Shown: positions 15,333 through 26,612, counted from the first letter of the stretch. The stretch: 64,000 nucleotides of DNA from Mesorhizobium sp. (GCA_027492275.1 JAPUFC010000091.1:62001-126000); one strand, 5' to 3'. Made by a program: numbers and translations. Notes: generated by a model from the letters alone, not told the origin.

Positions 15333-16540
15333 TGATCTGGGAAACCACCCGCCTCGCGCTGCGCTCGATCCGCCGCAACATCCTGCGCTCGTTCCTGACG
15401 CTGCTGGGCATCGTCATCGGCGTGGCCGCAGTCATCGCCATGATCACCATCGGCTCGGGCACGACGCAGCGCGTGCGCGACGACATCTCCAAGCTGGGCT
15501 CGAACCTTCTCGTCGTGCGCGCCGCGCGCCCGGACCGCGCCGGCTCCACCTCCTTCACGCTCAGCCCCCTGGACGACAGGGATCTCGCCGCGCTACGGCG
15601 CGGCGTCGAGGACGCCAAGGCGGTGTCGGCCGCCGCGCAGCGCTCCGTGCGCGTCGTCTACGGCGCGCAGAACACCGCCGCCGACGTCACCGGCACCGAT
15701 TCGGACTATTTCACCGCCCGCGACTGGAATATCGCGCTCGGCCGCCCCTTCAACGAATCGGAGGTGCGCGGCGGCACGCCGGTCTGCGTCATCGGCCAGA
15801 CGGTGCGCGCGCTGTTCTTCGGCGGCGGCGATCCGGACGGCGAGCAGATCCGCGTCGGCCGCCTGTCCTGCCGCGTCATCGGCGTTCTGGAGCCCAAGGG
15901 CACGTCGGGCTTCGGCCAGGACCAGGACAATGTGGTGATGATGCCGCTCACCGCCTTCCAGCGCCGCGTCGCTGGCAACGACCGCATCGACAGCCTGTTC
16001 GTCGCCGCCGCCGATGGCGTCGCGACCTCCGACGTGCAGGCCGAGATCGAGACGGTGATGCGCGAGACGCGCCGCATCGCGCCGGGGGCGGAGGACAATT
16101 TCGAGGTGCGCGACATGACGCAGGTGGCCGACGCCATGGCCAGCGCCACCACGACCATGACCGGCATGCTCGGCGCGGTCGCCGGCGTCAGCCTGCTGGT
16201 CGGCGGCATCGGCATCATGAACATCATGCTTGTGTCGGTGACGGAGCGCACCCGCGAGATCGGCATCAGGCTGGCCATCGGCGCGCATGAGCGCGACATC
16301 CTCGTGCAGTTCCTGGTCGAGGCGACGGTGCTGTCCCTGCTCGGCGGGCTGATCGGCATCGCCATCGGGCTGGGGCTCGCCGGCCTCGCCTCCTCGCTGC
16401 TGTCGATCCCCTTCGCGCCGAGCGCCGCCGTCATCCTGCTGGCGGTCGGCTTTTCCGCGCTGATCGGCATGGTGTTCGGCTTCTTCCCGGCGCTGCGCGG
16501 CGCGCGCCTCGATCCCATCGACGCGCTGCGGCACGAATAG
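15332..16540 (+). CDS. MacB/FtsX-type ABC transporter permease
   Basis: A 402-residue permease with the FtsX-like layout: one N-terminal membrane segment (TLLGIVIGVAAVIAMITIG), a periplasmic MacB_PCD domain (about 50-270), then three C-terminal segments starting at GVSLLVGGIGIMNIML. SVTERTREIGIRLAIGA, the coupling region to the ATPase, is conserved. ATG 15332 shares its A with the ATPase stop (TGATG) and has GGAGG seven bases upstream; GTG 15329 is a less likely start. With its two upstream genes it forms a MacAB-like exporter of unknown substrate. Confidence 0.88.
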   Translation: MIWETTRLALRSIRRNILRSFLTLLGIVIGVAAVIAMITIGSGTTQRVRDDISKLGSNLLVVRAARPDRAGSTSFTLSPLDDRDLAALRRGVEDAKAVSAAAQRSVRVVYGAQNTAADVTGTDSDYFTARDWNIALGRPFNESEVRGGTPVCVIGQTVRALFFGGGDPDGEQIRVGRLSCRVIGVLEPKGTSGFGQDQDNVVMMPLTAFQRRVAGNDRIDSLFVAAADGVATSDVQAEIETVMRETRRIAPGAEDNFEVRDMTQVADAMASATTTMTGMLGAVAGVSLLVGGIGIMNIMLVSVTERTREIGIRLAIGAHERDILVQFLVEATVLSLLGGLIGIAIGLGLAGLASSLLSIPFAPSAAVILLAVGFSALIGMVFGFFPALRGARLDPIDALRHE

Positions 16541-16550
16541 GCGCGTCCCC

Positions 16551-17288
16551 CTACGGCTGCTTCGAAAAATGCCAGCCCACCAGCGGCCGTATATGCGGCA
16601 TCAGCCCTTCGGGCGCGTCGTCCGCCGAGCGGATGATCACCGGCCCTTCGATCTCCGGCTCCACCTCGTCGGCCACGAAGGCGCTGATCCGCTCAGCCGC
16701 TTCGTCGGCCGTCCACGGCAGGAAAAAGCGCCGCGCCAGAACCGTGCCCTCGCGCATGCGCACCGCCTGGTAGCCGGCCTCGCGCGGCAGGCCCGACAGG
16801 TCGATCCCCGTCTCCTCGCGAACCTCGCGCGCCATGTTGCCGAGCACGTCGACCTGCCCGTCGGCGAAGAAATCCCCCGGCTCGAAGGAGCCCGCCGCGA
16901 AGTACACCTTCCCGCCGTTGATCGTATGCCCGCCCATGCGGATCGCCACCAGCGCGCCGTCGCTGGACACCGGCATGGCGTGGGCGAAGCAGTGCGCCGC
17001 CGTGCCGGCGCGCGTCGAGCGCCAGAACAGGAAGGTCGAGTAGCGCACCGTGTGGCAGACGCCCGACAGCACGCGGTCGCGCCAGGACAGCCGCGACAAC
17101 AGCACCATCTCGCCGTCGAACAGGGCGGGCCTGGCGGCGATTTCCCGTTCCCAATTGGCCGCGATCGCCTCCGCGTTGCCCCGCTCGATCGGATGCGCGG
17201 AGGGGTCGAGCCGCACATCGACCGCGTCGACCGGCACCATCGCGCCTTCGGGCAGGCCCTGCCCGATCGCCGCGCCCGGCCCCGCCAT
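16551..17288 (-). CDS. NUDIX hydrolase-type protein
   Basis: A 245-residue protein with a NUDIX-like helix: NMAREVREETGIDL contains the REVREETG core, preceded by GGKVYFAAGSFEPGD. NUDIX enzymes hydrolyse nucleoside diphosphates linked to another group, binding Mg2+ through the Glu residues. The family pattern is somewhat long-looped in this protein. Its ATG shares one base with the TGA of the upstream endonuclease-like gene (TGATG), so the two form an operon, perhaps acting in nucleotide clean-up or RNA/DNA end metabolism. The substrate is unknown. Confidence 0.7.
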   Translation of the reverse strand: MAGPGAAIGQGLPEGAMVPVDAVDVRLDPSAHPIERGNAEAIAANWEREIAARPALFDGEMVLLSRLSWRDRVLSGVCHTVRYSTFLFWRSTRAGTAAHCFAHAMPVSSDGALVAIRMGGHTINGGKVYFAAGSFEPGDFFADGQVDVLGNMAREVREETGIDLSGLPREAGYQAVRMREGTVLARRFFLPWTADEAAERISAFVADEVEPEIEGPVIIRSADDAPEGLMPHIRPLVGWHFSKQP

Positions 17289-18400
17289 CAGGCCATGTCC
17301 AGCGTGATCGCCACCGGGCAGTGGTCGGACGCCTTCGGCCTGTCCCAGCCGACGCGCGGAAAGCGCTCCGCCTCCTGCCCCGGAGGAAAGGGCGTGCGAA
17401 AAGGCTGGCCGTTGCGGATGATGTCGGGCACGGCGGTCGCGTTGCGCTTCGCCAACGCCGGCGACAGCATGATGTAGTCGAGCTGGCACAGATGCCGCTC
17501 CTGCGGCCCGCGCGTGTGATAGAGCGTCCAGCGGTCGATCTCCGGCCGCCGCAGCACCGCGTTCTCGCAAAAACCGTCGGCGTAGAGAACATGCAGGCAG
17601 GACTGCGGCTCCGCCACCGGCTGGAAGGTGAAGCCGGAAAAGGCGTCGCCGCCGACGATCACCCGCTCGGCATAGTCGTTCATGTCGCCGCAGATCACCC
17701 AGCGCTTGCCCGCCGCGTGATCCTTGCCGAAGCGGTTCTCGATGATGCGCCGCACCGCCTGCGCCTCGGCGATGCGGATCGGCATGGTCGCCTCGCGCCC
17801 GTCCATGCCGTTGCGCGGGCCGCCCATCGACTTGAAGTGCACGAGATAGACCGTCAGCGGCTGGCCGCCGATCCTGAGGTCGATCTCCAGGCAGTCGCGG
17901 CGGAAGATGCGCTCGTATGCCTTCTCGCCGACGGCTTCGAGTTGCAGCGTGTGCAGGCCGAATTCCTCGTAGGTGACATGCGCGTGGCTGGTCATGCGCA
18001 CGAACTCGATCGGCTGGCCGTGAAAGGTCTTCTCCTTCAGCATGATGGCGACGTCGATGCCGCGCCCGTCATTGCCGGCGGTGGTGTATTTCTGCCGGTA
18101 GCCCTCGCCGATCATCTTGAACAGGTAGCCGTATTCGAAGGCCTTCAGCGCCTCGATGTTGTCGACCTCCTGAAGGCACAGAATGTCGGCGCGCGCCGCC
18201 GCGATGGCCAGCGCGGTGAGCTGGCGCGTGTCGTCGGCATGCGCGATCGCGCGCGCCCGCTCCAGCGCCTTGTATTCGGCCTCGTCGGCGATCTCGAACA
18301 GCGCCAGCGTGCGGTCCTGGTTGAGCTGGTTTCGATAGCCGGAAAAGTCGAACCGGCTCATCAGGTTCTCGACGTTGAAGGTGGCGATGCGCAGCGACAT
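17288..18400 (-). CDS. Endonuclease/exonuclease/phosphatase family protein
   Basis: A 370-residue cytoplasmic enzyme of the EEP (DNase I/ExoIII) fold. The catalytic blocks appear in order: ATFNVENL at the start, LQEVDN (metal-binding Glu), VHFKS, GDMND, and the C-terminal SDHCPV (catalytic Asp-His). No signal peptide is visible. The family includes phosphodiesterases and nucleases acting on DNA, RNA, lipids or nucleotides; the pairing with a NUDIX hydrolase favours a nucleotide or nucleic-acid substrate. ATG 18400 is the first start ahead of the conserved block. Confidence 0.8.
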   Translation of the reverse strand: MSLRIATFNVENLMSRFDFSGYRNQLNQDRTLALFEIADEAEYKALERARAIAHADDTRQLTALAIAAARADILCLQEVDNIEALKAFEYGYLFKMIGEGYRQKYTTAGNDGRGIDVAIMLKEKTFHGQPIEFVRMTSHAHVTYEEFGLHTLQLEAVGEKAYERIFRRDCLEIDLRIGGQPLTVYLVHFKSMGGPRNGMDGREATMPIRIAEAQAVRRIIENRFGKDHAAGKRWVICGDMNDYAERVIVGGDAFSGFTFQPVAEPQSCLHVLYADGFCENAVLRRPEIDRWTLYHTRGPQERHLCQLDYIMLSPALAKRNATAVPDIIRNGQPFRTPFPPGQEAERFPRVGWDRPKASDHCPVAITLDMA

Positions 18401-18561
18401 GAAGCGTGTTTGCCCGCATCGCCCGCCGATGACAAGGGACGAGCCGCGTCCGCATGGGAACGGCCGCGCCTGGCATGCGTTCATGCCCCATTCACTCCGA
18501 CGCCGATAAGCCTGACGGCCATCGGGCGGACAGGCAGGCTCGCAACCGTTTCGGGAGAACG

Positions 18562-19026
18562 ATGATGAAACCGCGATTGGGCACGCTTGCGCGTGCGGGA
18601 CTTCTGGCGATCGGAATGAGCGGCGCGGCCTATGCCGGCCCGGCGGGCGTGGCGCCGCTTGCAGAGACGCCGCAACCACTTGCCGTGACGCCGGTTCAGT
18701 GGATCTGCGACGGCTCCGCCGGCGGCTCGCCCAGCGCCTGCCGCAACAACGAGACGGGCGAGGTGCGCGACAACCGCGACATCCGCAACGGGCGGGTGAA
18801 CCAGCCGCCCCGCTACGACTACGAGAACGGCCGCCGCGTCCGCAACGACGACTGGCGCTGGCGCAACTGGGAGCGCGACCGCCGCGACGACGGTCGCTAT
18901 CGCGTCAACCGCACCCGCGCGCATGTGGCGTGGTGCCAGGACCGGTGGCGCAGCTACCGCGCCTACGACAACACCTACCAGCCGGCGCGCGGGCCCCGCA
19001 GGCAGTGCGTGTCGCCCTACGGCTGA
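18562..19026 (+). CDS. BA14K family secreted protein
   Basis: A 154-residue protein with a signal peptide ending near AYAGPA and an Arg/Asn/Tyr-rich middle (repeated RND, YENGRR, WRWRNWERD). The C-terminus, HVAWCQDRWRSYRAYDNTY with a closing Cys, matches the BA14K repeat named after the 14-kDa immunoreactive Brucella abortus protein, for which lectin-like activity has been reported. The family is mostly confined to Hyphomicrobiales. GGGAGAAC precedes the double ATG (18562 or 18565). It is a single-gene unit ending in a strong terminator. Confidence 0.75.
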   Translation: MMKPRLGTLARAGLLAIGMSGAAYAGPAGVAPLAETPQPLAVTPVQWICDGSAGGSPSACRNNETGEVRDNRDIRNGRVNQPPRYDYENGRRVRNDDWRWRNWERDRRDDGRYRVNRTRAHVAWCQDRWRSYRAYDNTYQPARGPRRQCVSPYG

Positions 19027-19047
19027 GGCGGCCTGGCGGCTGACACA

Positions 19048-19073
19048 AAAAGGGCGCCGCGCGGCGCCCTTTT
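19048..19073. terminator. Bidirectional terminator between BA14K gene and ilvC
   Basis: AAAAGGGCGCCGC followed directly by GCGGCGCCCTTTT is a perfect 13-bp palindrome, giving a GC stem with a U-tract in either direction. It separates convergent transcription. Confidence 0.85.
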
Positions 19074-19099
19074 CCTGTCCAAGACGAAGCGGCCGTCTG

Positions 19100-20807
<1,708 letters not shown>

Positions 20808-20834
20808 CGAGGCAATACCCGGAGAAAATGGCGT

Positions 20835-20849
20835 ACCGTACGTTACGGT
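20835..20849. promoter_or_regulatory. Candidate TetR operator
   Basis: ACCGTA-CGT-TACGGT is a perfect inverted repeat with a 3-bp spacer. It lies in the 48-bp gap between the monooxygenase stop and the tetR start, where an autoregulatory TetR operator is expected. Confidence 0.55.
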
Positions 20850-20855
20850 TCGGCT

Positions 20856-22124
20856 CTATGCGCCAGATCGGCCTGCGATGCAAGGGGCTTCGCCGGCCGC
20901 GCGCGACCAGTCCGCCTCCGCCAGGCCGACGGGGCCGAACGGATCGACCAGCGTGCCCGAGACCATGCCGGCCAGCAGCCGAGGCGCGGGCGGGATCTTC
21001 GCCACCGTCGCGACCAGCCGGTCGCGGACGCAAGGCAGGAAGCGCGAGTCGGACTGGTAGAACGGCGTGAACATCAGCGACAGCGCCTGGAACACCCGCA
21101 CGTGACGCCGCCGCATCCGCGCATAGAGCGCCAGCGCCTCCGGCACGTCGCGGCCCAGCGTCAGCGCATGCGACAGCGCAAAAGCGTCCAGCAGCGCCAT
21201 GTTCGCCCCCTGCCCCAGTTGCGGGCTGGCGGAATGCGCCGCGTCGCCGATGATCGCCAGCCGCCGGCCGGCGGGAATCGCCAGCGTGTGGTGGCCGTAG
21301 CGCGCCAGCGTGAGCTGGTCGAAGCTGTCGATCTGCGCCAGATAAGGCTCGCAGTCCGGCCAGTAGCCGCGCAGCCGCTGCTTCCAGGCTTCCAACCCCG
21401 CCGCCCGCACGGCGTCGGCCATCTCGGGTTTCAGGCTCCAGAAGAGCGCCGCCATCGGCTCCGCGCCCATATGCGGCCGGCCGATCGGCAGGACGCCTAT
21501 CATGACGCCGGCCCCGTCGTAGCGTTGCAGCAGCGCGTGGGCGTCGAAGCCCTCGCCGCGCCAGCCGAGCGAGGCCCAGAACGCGCCATAGGCCAGCGGC
21601 CTCGGCTCGGCCGGGCGCGCGGCGTGCCGGCGCAGCCGCGAGCGCGCGCCGCTGGCGTCCACCACCAGATCGAACGTGCCGAGACTCCCGCCGCCCGCCG
21701 CGAGCGGCACGGCGCGCTCGCCGGCGGACAAGTCCTCGACCGCGATGCCCGTTTCCAGCGCGATGCCGGCCTCCGTCACCGCCGCGTGCAGCACGGAAAA
21801 CAGCGCCGCGCGGTGCACGGCGAGCCCGAAGCGCCCGCCCGGCGCGGAATCGTAGCGCACGTCCAGCACCGTCCTGCCGCTCGGCGCGTCGCGGCCATGC
21901 AGCCTGTCGATGCGGCTGCCAAGCGCCTCGATCCTCTCCAAAAGACCGAGATCAGACAGCACCGTCAGCCCGGTCGGCTGCAGGATCAGCCCCGACCCGA
22001 CCGGCGCGGGCGTCGCGAAACGCTCGAACACGGTGACCCTGTGGCCGGCGCGATTGAGGAGAAGCGCCGCCGCCAGCCCGGCCGGCCCCGCGCCGACGAC
22101 CGCGATGTCCAGGATTCCCGCCAA
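20856..22124 (-). CDS. FAD-dependent monooxygenase (UbiH/salicylate hydroxylase-like)
   Basis: A 422-residue flavoprotein hydroxylase. The dinucleotide-binding fold is at the N-terminus (AVVGAGPAGLAAALLLNRAG), the DG-like motif is VVDASGARSRLR, and the second FAD motif is GDAAHSASPQLGQGANMAL. These are the three hallmarks of class A flavin monooxygenases, which hydroxylate aromatic substrates with NAD(P)H and O2. The start is a TTG at 22124 with GGAGG ahead; no ATG is near. It follows kup by 20 bp and precedes tetR by 48 bp. Its substrate is unknown. Confidence 0.8.
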   Translation of the reverse strand: MAGILDIAVVGAGPAGLAAALLLNRAGHRVTVFERFATPAPVGSGLILQPTGLTVLSDLGLLERIEALGSRIDRLHGRDAPSGRTVLDVRYDSAPGGRFGLAVHRAALFSVLHAAVTEAGIALETGIAVEDLSAGERAVPLAAGGGSLGTFDLVVDASGARSRLRRHAARPAEPRPLAYGAFWASLGWRGEGFDAHALLQRYDGAGVMIGVLPIGRPHMGAEPMAALFWSLKPEMADAVRAAGLEAWKQRLRGYWPDCEPYLAQIDSFDQLTLARYGHHTLAIPAGRRLAIIGDAAHSASPQLGQGANMALLDAFALSHALTLGRDVPEALALYARMRRRHVRVFQALSLMFTPFYQSDSRFLPCVRDRLVATVAKIPPAPRLLAGMVSGTLVDPFGPVGLAEADWSRAAGEAPCIAGRSGA

Positions 22125-22144
22125 ACCCCCTCCCGCCCGTAGCC

Positions 22145-24070
22145 TCAGACGGCGACCTGCGTGCCGATCTCCACGACGCGTCCGGTCGGTATCTGGAAAT
22201 ATTCCGTCGCGTCGGCCGCCGTTCCGGCCAGCGAGATGAACAGCCGGTCCTGCCACAGCGGCAGCCGGGAGTTGGGCGACGGCTTCAGCGAGCGCCGCGA
22301 CAGGAAGAAGGACGTCGTCATGATGTCGAACTTCCAGCCCTGCCTGCGGCAGATCGCCATGGCGCGCGGGATGTTGGGCTGCTCCATGTAGCCGAAGGTC
22401 AGCGTCACGCGCATGAACAGCTCGTTCAGCGGCTCGACCTTGACGCGTTCGGCCTCGGGCACGCGCGGCGTCTGCTCGGTCACCACGCTGAGGATGACGT
22501 TGCGCTCGTGCAGCGCCTTGTAGTGCTTGAGGCTGTGCATCAGCGAGGTCGGCGCGCTGAACGGATCGCTGGTCAGGAACACCGCCGTTCCGGGCACGAT
22601 CGTCGGCGGCTTGCGGGCAAGGTTCGTCGACAGCACCTCCAGCGGCACCTCGCTGCGGCGCGTCTTCTCGAAAAGCTGGCGCGAGCCGCGCATCCACGTC
22701 CACATCACCAGCCCGACGCTGCCCGCCACCGCCAGCGAGGCCCAGCCGCCGTCGAACACCTTGACGATGTTGGAGGCGAAGAAGCCGATGTCGATGGTGC
22801 CGAACAGCGCCGTCAGCGCCGCCGCCATCCACAGCGGCCATTTCCAGATCCGCGTCATGACGACGAACAGCAGGATCGTCGTCATGAGCATGTTGCCGGT
22901 CACCGAGATGCCGTAGGCCGACGCCAGCTCGCTGGATTCGCCGAAGCCGACCACCAGCATCATCACCGTCAGCGCCAGCAGCAGGTTCACGCGCGGCATG
23001 TAGATCTGGCCCGACTGCGTTTCGGACGTGTGCAGGATGGTGAGGCGCGGTAGCATGTTCAGCTGCACCGCCTGCCGCGTCAGCGAGAAAGCGCCCGAGA
23101 TCACCGCCTGGCTGGCGATGACGGTGGCGGCCGTGGCCAGCACCACCATCGGGATCAGCGCCCAGCCCTGGTTCATCTCGAAGAAGGGATGGCCGACCAC
23201 CCCGCCGCGCGACAGCACGAAGGCGCCCTGCCCGAAATAGTTGAGGAGCAGGCAGGGGAACACGATCCACAGCCAGGCCCGCACGATCGGCTTGCGGCCG
23301 AAATGGCCGAGATCGGCATAGAGCGCCTCCGCCCCCGTGACGGTCAGGAAGATCGCTCCGACCGTGACGAAGGCAACTTCCGGCGCGTGCCGCAGAAAGC
23401 CGATGATATGCAGCGGGTTCAGCGCTGAGAGTATCTGCGGCGCGTCGACGATATGGACGAGGCCCGACAGGCCGATGCTGGCGAACCACAGCAGAGTCAC
23501 CGGTCCGAACACCGCCGCCACGCCGCCCGTGCCGAAGCGTTGCACGGCGAACAGGACGGCGAGGATCACCAGCGTCAGCGGCACGACATAGGCGTCGAGA
23601 TCCGGCGCGATGACTTCGAGACCCTCGACGGCGGACAAGACCGAGATCGCCGGGGTGATCACCGCGTCGCCGTAGAACAGCGCCGCGCCCAGTATGCCGA
23701 TGGCCAGGATCGAGACGGGACGGCCGCGGAAGCTGCCGCGCGCCAGCGCCATCAGCGACAGCGTGCCGCCCTCGCCGCGGTTGTCGGCCCTGAGCACGAA
23801 GAAGACGTATTTGACGGTGACGATCAGCGCCAGCGACCAAACGGCGAGCGACAGCACGCCATAGATGCGTTCCGGCGTCGCCGGCAATTTCCCGGAGGAC
23901 GCGATCAGCGCCTCGCGCAAGGCATAGATCGGGCTGGTGCCGATGTCGCCGTAGACCACGCCGAGCGCGCCGAGCATCAAGGCCGCCGGCCTGCTTCCCG
24001 CTGTCTCGCTTCCGGTTTCCGACGCCCGGCTTGTGGCCTTGACGTCCCGATAGCTGCCGCTCGCGGCCAT
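22145..24070 (-). CDS. kup: Low-affinity potassium uptake protein Kup
   Basis: A 641-residue KUP/HAK/KT transporter. The N-terminal motif GALGVVYGDIGTSPIYAL is diagnostic, followed by about 12 membrane segments (LRADNRGEGG and GDAVITPAISVL are conserved loops) and a cytoplasmic C-terminal domain. It imports K+ with H+ across the inner membrane. ATG 24070 has GGAGTG seven bases ahead; an upstream in-frame extension is Arg-rich and unlikely. It ends 20 bp before the monooxygenase gene. Confidence 0.93.
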   Translation of the reverse strand: MAASGSYRDVKATSRASETGSETAGSRPAALMLGALGVVYGDIGTSPIYALREALIASSGKLPATPERIYGVLSLAVWSLALIVTVKYVFFVLRADNRGEGGTLSLMALARGSFRGRPVSILAIGILGAALFYGDAVITPAISVLSAVEGLEVIAPDLDAYVVPLTLVILAVLFAVQRFGTGGVAAVFGPVTLLWFASIGLSGLVHIVDAPQILSALNPLHIIGFLRHAPEVAFVTVGAIFLTVTGAEALYADLGHFGRKPIVRAWLWIVFPCLLLNYFGQGAFVLSRGGVVGHPFFEMNQGWALIPMVVLATAATVIASQAVISGAFSLTRQAVQLNMLPRLTILHTSETQSGQIYMPRVNLLLALTVMMLVVGFGESSELASAYGISVTGNMLMTTILLFVVMTRIWKWPLWMAAALTALFGTIDIGFFASNIVKVFDGGWASLAVAGSVGLVMWTWMRGSRQLFEKTRRSEVPLEVLSTNLARKPPTIVPGTAVFLTSDPFSAPTSLMHSLKHYKALHERNVILSVVTEQTPRVPEAERVKVEPLNELFMRVTLTFGYMEQPNIPRAMAICRRQGWKFDIMTTSFFLSRRSLKPSPNSRLPLWQDRLFISLAGTAADATEYFQIPTGRVVEIGTQVAV

Positions 24071-24176
24071 GAAATGCACTCCGAATGAAGCGCGGGGGGC
24101 TCTACGCTTGTTGCAGCGCAATAACAAATGCCGTCTTGGCGTGGCTGGTTCCCGAACCATGCGCTGAACGCAGGGC

Positions 24177-24923
24177 TTATATGCGCCAGCCTGCCGAAAA
24201 AAGGAAACGCCGCACGGTTTCCGCCATCCCGAATTCGAGCGCCGCCGCCGTCAGGCCGTGCCCGATCGACACTTCCGCCAGAAAGGGAATTTTGCTGGCC
24301 AGCGGCTCGAGATTCTCGATCGTCAAATCATGCCCGGCATTGACGCCGAGCCCGGCGGCGCGCGCCGCCTCGGCGGTTTCCGCCAGCGAATCCAGCGCCT
24401 TGCCGGCCTTTGCGGAATCGGGACGCGAACCGCCGTAGGGTCCGGTGTAGAGCTCGATACGATCCGCGCCCGTGTCGCGGGCCGCGGGCACGATGTCGCG
24501 GTCGGCATCGCAGAACAGCGATACGCGCATGCCGCGCTTCCTCAGCCGCGCCACGATCGGCTTCAGCCACGCGCCCTGGGCGGAAAAATCCCAGCCATGG
24601 TCGGAGGTCGGCTGCGAGGGATCGTCCGGCACCAGCGTCACCTGATCGGGCTGGTTGCGCTCCACGAGATCGAGGAAGTCTTCGGTCGGATAGCCCTCGA
24701 TGTTGAACTCGGCCTGCGGGAACGCGTCGTCGATCAGCGCGCGCAACGCCGGCAGGTCGGAAAAGCGCGTGTGGCGCTGGTCGGGACGCGGGTGCACGGT
24801 CAGCCCGTGCGCGCCCGCCGCCAGCGCGATCCGCCCGAGATGCGTGACGCTCGGCCAGGGCAGGTCGCGGCGGTTCCGCAGCAGCGCCACGGCGTTGAGG
24901 TTGACCGAAAGCTTCGCGGGCAT
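24177..24923 (-). CDS. pdxJ: Pyridoxine 5'-phosphate synthase
   Basis: A 248-residue TIM-barrel enzyme. [15 protein letters not shown] at the start, [13 protein letters not shown], the conserved [27 protein letters not shown] and the C-terminal NAGHDLT and VSIGHGL blocks all match PdxJ. It condenses 1-deoxyxylulose-5-phosphate with aminoacetone phosphate in the last step of de novo vitamin B6 synthesis. pdxA is not in the window. The gene stands alone with about 105 bp on each side. Confidence 0.95.
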   Translation of the reverse strand: MPAKLSVNLNAVALLRNRRDLPWPSVTHLGRIALAAGAHGLTVHPRPDQRHTRFSDLPALRALIDDAFPQAEFNIEGYPTEDFLDLVERNQPDQVTLVPDDPSQPTSDHGWDFSAQGAWLKPIVARLRKRGMRVSLFCDADRDIVPAARDTGADRIELYTGPYGGSRPDSAKAGKALDSLAETAEAARAAGLGVNAGHDLTIENLEPLASKIPFLAEVSIGHGLTAAALEFGMAETVRRFLFSAGWRI

Positions 24924-25028
24924 GGCAGGTTTCCAGGCTGGTCGAAGGCTCTCATAGACCGTCGCGCGGGAACCGACATCCCTTTTCATGTGTTGCTGCC
25001 ATCACGAAGCGTCGCGAGAAGGAAAGCC

Positions 25029-25430
25029 ATGCCGCTCCACAAGCTCGATCCCGTTCCCGCGGTGCGCCGCGTCGAGACGAACCGCGCGGACTGCCTGGCG
25101 CTGGACATCGTCGGCCATGTGTCGGCCGCCGACGTCGAAAACCTCATCGGCCTGCTCGAAGGCGCGTTCACCCTGCACGAGGAGATCGACCTCCTGATCC
25201 GCGTCACGGAGCCGGACGGCGTCGACTGGTCGGACGTGCCGGACACGACGGTTGCCGAGGGACGCCGGGAGACGAAACGTCACCTGCGGCGCATGGCGGC
25301 CGTGGGCGACCCGGCATGGACCGACCGCATCCGGCGGCTGTTCGTCAGCGAGCGCGACGCCGAGATTCGCCACTTCACCGTCGAGGAGGAAGCCGAAGCC
25401 TGGGCATGGATCGACGCGCGCCCGGCCTGA
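25029..25430 (+). CDS. SpoIIAA-like (STAS-fold) protein
   Basis: A 133-residue soluble protein similar to the SpoIIAA-like family: ALDIVGHVSAADVENLI near residues 24-40, the DLLIRV strand, and the C-terminal DRIRRLFVSERDAEIRHF and EEEAEAWAWI. The fold resembles STAS/anti-anti-sigma domains, but the phosphorylatable Ser of true anti-sigma antagonists is not identifiable. AAGGAAAG precedes the ATG. It is convergent with the helicase gene. Its role is unknown. Confidence 0.75.
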   Translation: MPLHKLDPVPAVRRVETNRADCLALDIVGHVSAADVENLIGLLEGAFTLHEEIDLLIRVTEPDGVDWSDVPDTTVAEGRRETKRHLRRMAAVGDPAWTDRIRRLFVSERDAEIRHFTVEEEAEAWAWIDARPA

Positions 25431-25445
25431 GCGGCGAATCCCGCC

Positions 25446-26573
25446 TTACCGCACGATCGTCAGCCGTTCCGCCGCCCGGGTTATCGCCGTGTAGAGCCAG
25501 CGCTGGCGCGTGTCCTTGAACGCAAAACTCTCGTCGAACAGCACCACCTCGTTCCACTGCGAGCCCTGCGCCTTGTGCACGGTAAGCGCATAGCCGTAGT
25601 CGAAATCGTCGAAGCGTTTCTTCTGCTGCCACGGAATTTCCTCGTCCGGGTTCTCGAAGGCGGCCTTGAGCAGCTTGATCTTCGCCACGCCCCGGTCGGG
25701 GTCGTCCTCCTCCGGCGACACCAGGAGGTTGATGCCGGGCTTTACCGTCTCGCGCGACGAGGTCATCACCTTCCACAGCGACCCGTTCAGCAGTCCCTTG
25801 GCGGGATCGTTGCGCAGACACACCAGCTTGTCGCCCGCCTGGGGATAGTCGGCGGAGAAGCCTTTCAGCTCGCGCAGCCGCTGGTTGTAGCGCCGCCGCG
25901 TCCGGTTCGTGCCGACGAGAACCTGGTCGGCGGCCAGGACGAGGTCCTGGTTGACCTCGTCGCGGCCGATCACGCGCGCCGTGCCGTAGTCGCCGCGCGC
26001 GACCTCGCGCCCCTCGCGCACGTCGAGCGCCAGCCGGATGATCGGGTTGTCGCGCGCCTGCCTGTGGATTTCGGTGAGCAAATAGTCCGGCTCGTGGTCG
26101 GTGAAGAAGCCGCCGCCGGAGATCGGCGGAAGCTGTCCCGGATCGCCCAGCACCAGGATCGGCGTGCCGAACGTCATCAGGTCGCGGCCGAGCTGCTCGT
26201 CGACCATCGAGCATTCGTCGACGACGATCAGCTTGGCGCGCGCCACCGGGCTTTGCCGGTTGAGCGAGAAGGTCGGCGACATCGAGGTCTTGCCCGTCGT
26301 CTCGTCCTCCACCGCCTCCTCGCCGCGCGGCCGGTAGATCAGCGAATGAAGCGTACGCGCGTTGGTCGCGCCCTTGGAGCGCAGCACCTGCGCCGCCTTG
26401 CCGGTGAAGGCGGCGAACTGCACCTGCCCGTCGATATGGCTGGCGAAATGGCGCGCGAGCGTCGTCTTGCCGGTGCCGGCATAGCCGAACAGACGGAAGA
26501 TTTGCGGCCGGCCGCTCTTCAGCCAGTCGGCGACCGCCTTCAGCGCGGCATCTTGTTGGGGGGAGAATTCCAT
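25446..26573 (-). CDS. RecD-like superfamily 1 ATP-dependent helicase
   Basis: A 375-residue SF1 helicase lacking accessory domains. Motif I is FGYAGTGKTTLA (about residues 29-40), motif Ia FTGKAAQVLR, motif II VVDECSMVD, motif III LGDPGQLPP, motif IV near VGTNRTRRRYN, motif V ALTVHKAQGSQW and motif VI LYTAITRA. It is shorter than RecD2 and resembles stand-alone RecD/Dda-type helicases, with 5'-3' polarity expected. It lies 39 bp downstream of a VapBC module on the same strand and may be transcribed with it. Role in DNA repair or replication restart is inferred. Confidence 0.85.
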   Translation of the reverse strand: MEFSPQQDAALKAVADWLKSGRPQIFRLFGYAGTGKTTLARHFASHIDGQVQFAAFTGKAAQVLRSKGATNARTLHSLIYRPRGEEAVEDETTGKTSMSPTFSLNRQSPVARAKLIVVDECSMVDEQLGRDLMTFGTPILVLGDPGQLPPISGGGFFTDHEPDYLLTEIHRQARDNPIIRLALDVREGREVARGDYGTARVIGRDEVNQDLVLAADQVLVGTNRTRRRYNQRLRELKGFSADYPQAGDKLVCLRNDPAKGLLNGSLWKVMTSSRETVKPGINLLVSPEEDDPDRGVAKIKLLKAAFENPDEEIPWQQKKRFDDFDYGYALTVHKAQGSQWNEVVLFDESFAFKDTRQRWLYTAITRAAERLTIVR

Positions 26574-26612
26574 CAGACCGACAGACAGGATTCGCGGATC
26601 GACCGCAAGCGC

